In this document: positions 59,019-64,000 of the stretch, one piece after another | How positions within the stretch are numbered: the first letter of the stretch is position 1 | Layout of the letters: each line of letters begins with the position of its first letter | Source: Gloeophyllum trabeum ATCC 11539 | Taxonomy: Eukaryota; Basidiomycota; Agaricomycetes; Gloeophyllales; Gloeophyllaceae | Reading direction: 5' to 3' | Length of the DNA stretch: 64,000 bases | NCBI RefSeq assembly: GCF_000344685.1 | Contig: NW_006920415.1 | Location: 657,906-721,905 of the forward strand | The notes under the pieces: model-generated | The model's input: only the letters and a program-made list of their open reading frames with translations | Told to the model about the DNA's origin: nothing | The model's database searches: none | Program-made: the position numbers and the translations under genes

Positions 59019-59731
59019 CTACGCCCGCCGGTGAGAGGTACGCAGATTCGCCAGCAAGGGGGGTATAGGAGACCGGATCGCTTCAGCGAACGTAGGTGGC
59101 GGGTCCGAGTGAGTTAGGGTGGCATATTCCGGCACTTCTTCCGTCTGCTGGCGTGTCAGCTCGACTACAACTGGTGGTAAAGCGTACGGCGGGGGTTGGG
59201 TAATCGAAGTCAGTGATGCGAGGCCGCGAGGTGTGTGTAGAGTCACTTCGGCCATAGGAACCTGACTGGTTGCCATCCCATCTATGTCGTCGTCGTTGTC
59301 GACTCCAGAAACGCCGGCTTCAGGGTGAGTGCTCTCGCTCCTCGCACGCCTCCGCCGAACGAGTATCGTCGCGGAAACGACACAAAATGCTACGGACAGC
59401 ACTCCAAAAGCGCCGCCCAATGCCCCTGCAAATGTTGCCAGCTTCCGCTGCGACGACTTGCTGGCAGGCCTGTGTGAGGTGTATATTGGTTAACCAGTGG
59501 GAACGCGGCAGCGCGGAGGGGTACCCACTGTTCCTCCACCCCAGGTTCAGCCATATCTGTCCTGTAACAAACCTCAGAATACGTTCTCGGCATTGACGTA
59601 GATTGAGCGGAGGTCTCGACAGAAGTCGACGGATGACTTTGTCCCTCTGGGTTCCCTCGGATGATATTTACTGGCGCGCCAGAGACATGACTACTCGGAG
59701 CGTGCATAAAAGTCGAGAAGATTAAAGCCAT
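59019..59731 (-). CDS. Single-TM protein with PY-type tail, hypothetical
   Basis: Exons 59529-59731 and 59019-59469 join in phase to 217 aa from MALIFSTFMHAPSSHVSG. A Ser/Thr-rich ectodomain (GQSHPSTSVETSAQSTS) leads to TM LGGAFGVLSVAFCVVSATIL and RRRRAR. The cytoplasmic tail holds QPPPYALPP and SDPPPTFAEA, proline-tyrosine type motifs often bound by WW-domain ubiquitin ligases. The frame stays open upstream of the ATG (FPLFPLFMALIF) to an acceptor at about 59781, so further 5' exons between 59.8 and 60.7 kb are likely. A candidate is the 60183-60728 frame with RFLVTHLRLGPVFSPTEF, but I could not join it. Function unknown. Confidence 0.55.
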
Positions 59732-60982
59732 GAATAAAGGAAATAGAGGGAACTGCCAGGCGTAACAGAGATGACGGCACCTGTATTATATCAACTATGT
59801 GCGTTTCAAGCCTCGGAAACCCAAGACGACACTTACATGGATGTCAGAGACACACCAAGAGCCTAAGGATGACTTCAGCTGTGGCCGTGGAAGTAGCAAA
59901 GCTGCTAAGAACATAACGCCTCGTTGCACTGGGCCGTCGGTGAATTGTCTCGAGCTCCATCCGAAGGTATGCCAGAGTGAAGTGCTACCCAGAGAACGCA
60001 TTAGTTCATGAGATGACAAGATAGGAGATCTTCCACGTCGTCTAAGCAACTCTGAGGAATGCATTACCTGAAGAGTGGGCAGACGTCCAATTTAGTTTAG
60101 AATGGTTCACGACTATCGTCGGACAAACAACAACCCAGCGCTCGGGGTAGAGATGATTGGTTCGTGCATTCTCATGGCGGAGTCACCTGTACAGGATGGA
60201 GATCGGGTACCAAATGCCATTGGCTACCGTACACATGGGCGACGCTCTCATGTTTCCTGGGTTCCACGTCTCTAATTGGAAGAGATACGACAGGAGGGGG
60301 ATCTTTCCAATAGTCGCCTGAGACATGCGTTCGTAGTGCACCCAGTGATGCTCCGCATATATATACTGCCCCGGAGGAAGCATCAACGCAAATTCAGTTG
60401 GCGAAAATACAGGTCCCAGACGAAGATGTGTGACAAGAAATCTGACACGTGCAGTAGGGGCGGTGGTTATCTCCCAGGACTGAGGAGGGAAAGCTTCCGA
60501 GTAAGTAAATGGAAGGAAGTGGGCGGGACCGAATGGGCAGCCTCGGACGGCGGCTAGACTGGCAGACGCTCTCGCGGGGCAGCCAGCTGGCGGTTGAACG
60601 TTCGATAAGCCAGCACCGCAGATGGGACATGACGTGCATGTGTGACGCATCCTTGCATGGACATGGACCATGTTGAAGAGAAGAATATCGATTAATGCAC
60701 CTGTGGGTGGTATAAAATTGAACCACATTAGATAGCCGCCGAGCGTAGCATAGCTTACTGTACCGACCTGATAGCAGGTTTCAGAACCTTTGTCTATATG
60801 AAGAAGGCTCAGGAAACACGAGCTTCCAAAGTATTAAGCAGTTCTAGTTAAACGCTTCCCTCCGCGTTACTGCACAGTTAGCCGCATTCCTGTCACTCTG
60901 ACGACTCACCAAGTAAACACCTCGCCGCATCCGAATGCTATATCTCTAACTGAAGTTACAGTTGCCTAGCGCTTCGCCATAG
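59732..60982. other. Region with possible upstream exons of the minus-strand TM gene
   Basis: Minus-strand ORFs 59795-60064 and 60183-60728 are open and partly hydrophobic but have no known domain. Plus strand nothing. 60730-60982 also is the 3' flank of VPS36. Confidence 0.35.
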
Positions 60983-63066
60983 CTACGTATCTTGCTGACC
61001 ATCCCAGACATAGTCTTCGAAGATGTTGATCCACCATCTTATGTCCCTGCCTCCACCGAATGGGCCGTCAACCTGTACTTCATCCCTGCATATCTCCCCA
61101 TCCTTCTCCACCTCGGCAATCATCTCTCCTGCCAATGAAACAGTAACATTCTCGTCCCGCGCCACCTCTAGGGTCGTAGATGGGCCCGACAGCGTGATCA
61201 TTGAGGACAGCCGGGACGTAAAAGCGACATGAGTATACCGAGGCGTATGGAGAACGGAGAGCCCGCTCGTGAAAGTCCGGGTTAAAAGAGGTGGAGAAGT
61301 ATAGGACGGGAGATGCGGGAGGACCTGCAGGAATGTACTAGGAGGAATCAAGGCTAGAAAATGCTCAATTCCTGGAGAATCCTGGACACGTATAAGTAGA
61401 TGAACTGACCGACTCCTCTGGCTCGATTCCATCCTCCCCAGACCTCATCCAACCCCACGATACCCCTTCCTCTCATGATACCTGTCGCCTTCGTGTTATC
61501 CTTACCTGGCGAAGATGCCATACTCGTCGCGTCTTCCCAATGTTCCGTATTCTGCTCCTGGCCCTGCTGCAGCAAACCACCCAACTCGCGCGCCAGCTCT
61601 TCCATCCATTTCCGCTCATCCTTCACCATATCTTGCGTCACAGGCGCGTTTGCCATAGTCAGACCCAACTGCGCTAAAGATGTTTGGATGAAGTTCGCCG
61701 CCTCCGCCTCCTCCGAGCCAGCACTAAGGCTTGCGCGACCCTCGGCTTTGCTTCTCGCTTCGGCGAGACGGATTTGCTCAGTGAGTTCCGATGCAAGGGT
61801 CACCATTTGTTTCGCTTGCGATGCGAGGGCTTCCAAATCTGAGAGAGCTGACGAGAGGGAAGTACTGCGCTGTTCAGCATTGTTTTGAAAGGTATTAAGA
61901 ATCTGGTCTATAACCCCCAGTCACCAGCTGTAGAATACCTGTCCTTGAACGCAACTCACTAATGCCGGAGGCACCTGTAGCGGCGGGAGACGTGGTACCG
62001 ACGGCTACCCTGGCTATTGATCTCGTCGTCTGTGTAAAGTGTCAATGAGATCATGGCGAGAACGAGGTTGCTCCCATACCTGCCAAGCCTTTCCCTGCAA
62101 GGTCCGCTTCAAAGCTGTATAGAAAGGCTTGTCTCCCCCTTTCCTGAAACTGAGTTTTATGAAGGAAGCGCCTTCACTCCCGACGGCACTCGAAGGCGCT
62201 GGACTTGCCGTCAAGGATCGAGTCACCTGCTTTAGCGACGGTGCAACAGGCAAAGATGTGCCGCATATCTCGCAGGTTCGGAGGGAAGGGGGGTTATGGT
62301 AAGTACACGCAGGACAGGCAATGACTTGCCCAACGCTCTCTGGATCAGAGACGGGAACCTGTGAGGCCCCTTCGGAAAGCAGAGGCAGAGAAGCGCTATT
62401 TAAGGTAGTCCTACCTTGGGTAGGGGCTAGCCTAGGTGATGGTTTTGAGGGAGTCGCAGCCGCGGACGACACAGAACGAGGTACGCCACAGAGAGAACAG
62501 ACTGCTGCTTTGGCAGGGCTCCAACCAGGACCATTGCGGTTTCCACACACTTCACACTCCCAGGTCGACCAGTCCAGTTCATCAATAAGGTCCCCTGAGC
62601 CGGTATCTTTTCCGCCTTCCGACGAGGATTCGAGGTGAAGGGTGATCTTAGCAGAAGAGCGTAGAAGCCCAGCATAGTAATCGGTCCGAACGACGTGAGA
62701 CAGATCCAGGTAGAATGAATCGGCTGGTGCTGGGACAGAGATGAAGAAAAGACGCAGAGAGGTCAACGCCAAGATCCCTATCTGGTGACGGGGGGATTTC
62801 GCAGAGCTATGCCAAATCTGTTTCCGTCATACAACCCATTATTAGCCGTATCGAGTGACACGAGATGGCAGGCGTACGTGTTAGAAAATCGCCAGAATAA
62901 GTGCAAGACTCGCAAAGGAAGTGCAGCACAGGAAGCTGAGCTGAGCAACATACCCATCGTATATACCAACTCCATCCTGGCTCGTCACTAAGTCTTCATC
63001 GTCGTACAATAGAGCGGGAACTGGAATGGTGCCATCCACAGGCTTTGTGAATCGTGCAAGAGCCAT
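60983..63066 (-). CDS. VPS36: ESCRT-II subunit Vps36 with GLUE domain and two NZF fingers
   Basis: Sorts ubiquitinated cargo at endosomes into multivesicular bodies, in complex with Vps22 and Vps25. First exon 62954-63066 (MALARFTKPVDGTIPVPAL to IYDG); later exons include 62772-62014, 61836-61400 and 61353-60983. The split GLUE domain (LDLSHVVRTDYYAGLLRSSAK, LHLESSS) is interrupted by two RanBP2-type zinc fingers: WECEVCGNRNGPGWSPAKAAVCSLC, shortened here to WECEVCGN...CSLC, and CPACTYHN...CEIC. Then SFRKGGDKPFYTALKRTLQG, a helical linker (LEALASQAKQMVTLASEL) and the EAP30 winged-helix part (MRGRGIVGLDEVWGGWNRARG, ALIPPSTFLQVLPHLP). It ends DYVWDGQQDT. The second GLUE exon (62850-62940) is unsure, and the usual C-terminal helix is replaced by an unusual tail. 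Confidence 0.85.
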
Positions 63067-64000
63067 CCAAGGGGCCAACGCGGGTATTACCGACGACGTC
63101 AACCCTATTGTCGTTGTCCCTTTCCAAGTTTACGGGGTCCCGATTTTCACTTTCTTGCACGCTTTGCGTGCACTTTCTATTTGCGACTTCCCAGAGCTGT
63201 ATTAAAATCTGAATCTTTTTCTGTACCGTTGAGTAGCATTCTAGCACAGGTCTACATACTTTTTGAAGTGGTAGGACATACGCTATACCTTTGATAAATG
63301 TATCAAGCAAAATCTGAGGACGCGAGGCTGTAGACCACTTGCCTGATTCGGACAAACGACGCAGTGTGTCTGAAAACCGGCGATGCGAGCAGGCTCCTAG
63401 AACCATCCGTCTCCGCGTCCTCGATCCTCTCTGCTAGGGCATATGTGAAGATGTTATGTAATAGGGCTTATATAATGCAGCTTATTTATAGATGTGTTTC
63501 CTAATTAAGACGACTAGTGAGGATGAGGACGCTCTGAGACGGCTGGCCCAACTCGTCGTCCGAGGTTTTACCGGAATTATGTAAGGCAGCTAAGCGACTA
63601 ACGACGCGTCGGTTTACTGCCGGTTTATCGACGTTCGTCGACTGCCCAATTCGGATTTTCGAAGTGTTCTCGTCGGCGTCGTCGCACCTCAGCTGCCTTT
63701 GTCCTCTGCTCGCACGCGTGTGGACGGCAATAAAGCTGTTAATAACAAAATAATGTATTATATCTGCGTTGTGGATTGCATGCACTTCCGCCGAGTCTCC
63801 CCTATATCAATAAAGAAAATAGTGAACAATTTCTTACTACAAGATTCAAGAAGCTACTGTCTCCATCTCTTTAGCGAAATCAAATGAGATTGAACATAAT
63901 ATCTCATGTCATAAGGTGTCAGGCTACTTTGCATTGAAGAGCCTGGTGCTTGCCCTTTACCAATGTATTCAAAATAATCTATCCATCGAGAATACAAAGC
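63067..64000. other. End region; possible gene relic at 63150-63406 (minus)
   Basis: Minus ORF from 63406 reads LRRLSESGKWSTASRPQILLDTFIK, then after a GTATAG donor and a TACAG acceptor (63215-ish) KIQILIQLWEVANRKCTQ. Both pieces look protein-like, but no start-to-stop gene can be built and I do not know the family. From 63700 to 64000 the sequence is A+T-rich without ORFs of note. Confidence 0.35.

Noticed and set aside
1..64000. tRNA, rRNA, CRISPR array, prokaryotic operon or phage features
   Set aside because: None recognised by eye; gene structure is plainly eukaryotic. A tRNA could still be missed without a covariance search.

Overview
This window is nuclear DNA of a filamentous fungus, most likely an agaricomycete basidiomycete (wood-decay Polyporales type is my guess). 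The evidence is genes split by many introns of about 50-60 bp with GT-AG (twice GC-AG) borders, genes packed on both strands, no operons, and families typical of mushrooms: DUF4470-type proteins, a P450, a secreted FMN dehydrogenase and fungal SurE proteins. Exon models were built by hand from splice signals, reading phase and remembered family similarity; no search was run.

Layout. 0-9.6 kb: a KA1-domain protein kinase, adenylosuccinate lyase (ADE13), a Bbc1/Aim3-like proline-rich protein and uroporphyrinogen-III synthase (HEM4). 9.7-17 kb: four neighbouring genes for mitochondrial proteins: citrate carrier (CTP1), F1 inhibitor (INH1), ATP synthase subunit h (ATP14) and mitochondrial RNA polymerase (RPO41). 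INH1 and ATP14 diverge from one 170-bp promoter. 17.7-26 kb: a rearranged stretch. Two complementary halves of a DUF4470-type gene lie in opposite orientation on either side of two membrane-protein genes, and the 3' half is peppered with small TIR transposons. 26-34 kb: two SurE paralogues with matching exon structure flank a cytochrome P450.

34.4-38 kb: a short poly(A) retrocopy with a 12-bp target duplication, then an 884-bp exact duplication on both sides of a 256-N gap (very probably an assembly artefact), then a kelch-repeat gene. 38-47 kb: a secreted FMN-dependent hydroxy-acid dehydrogenase, a small SDR and an Msb1/Mug8-like morphogenesis protein. 47.3-51.5 kb: glycogen phosphorylase (GPH1), extremely intron-rich with microexons down to 5 nt. 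53.5-60 kb: a tandem family of secreted cupredoxin/Ser-rich/single-TM proteins, one copy damaged. 61-63 kb: ESCRT-II subunit VPS36. The last 1 kb is A+T-rich with no confident gene.

Most genes are ordinary housekeeping or fungal-lineage genes. I see no defence island, CRISPR array or biosynthetic cluster. The novelty is in gene structure (microexons, GC-AG introns), a probable inversion that broke a gene, the small transposons, and the degenerating cupredoxin paralogue.
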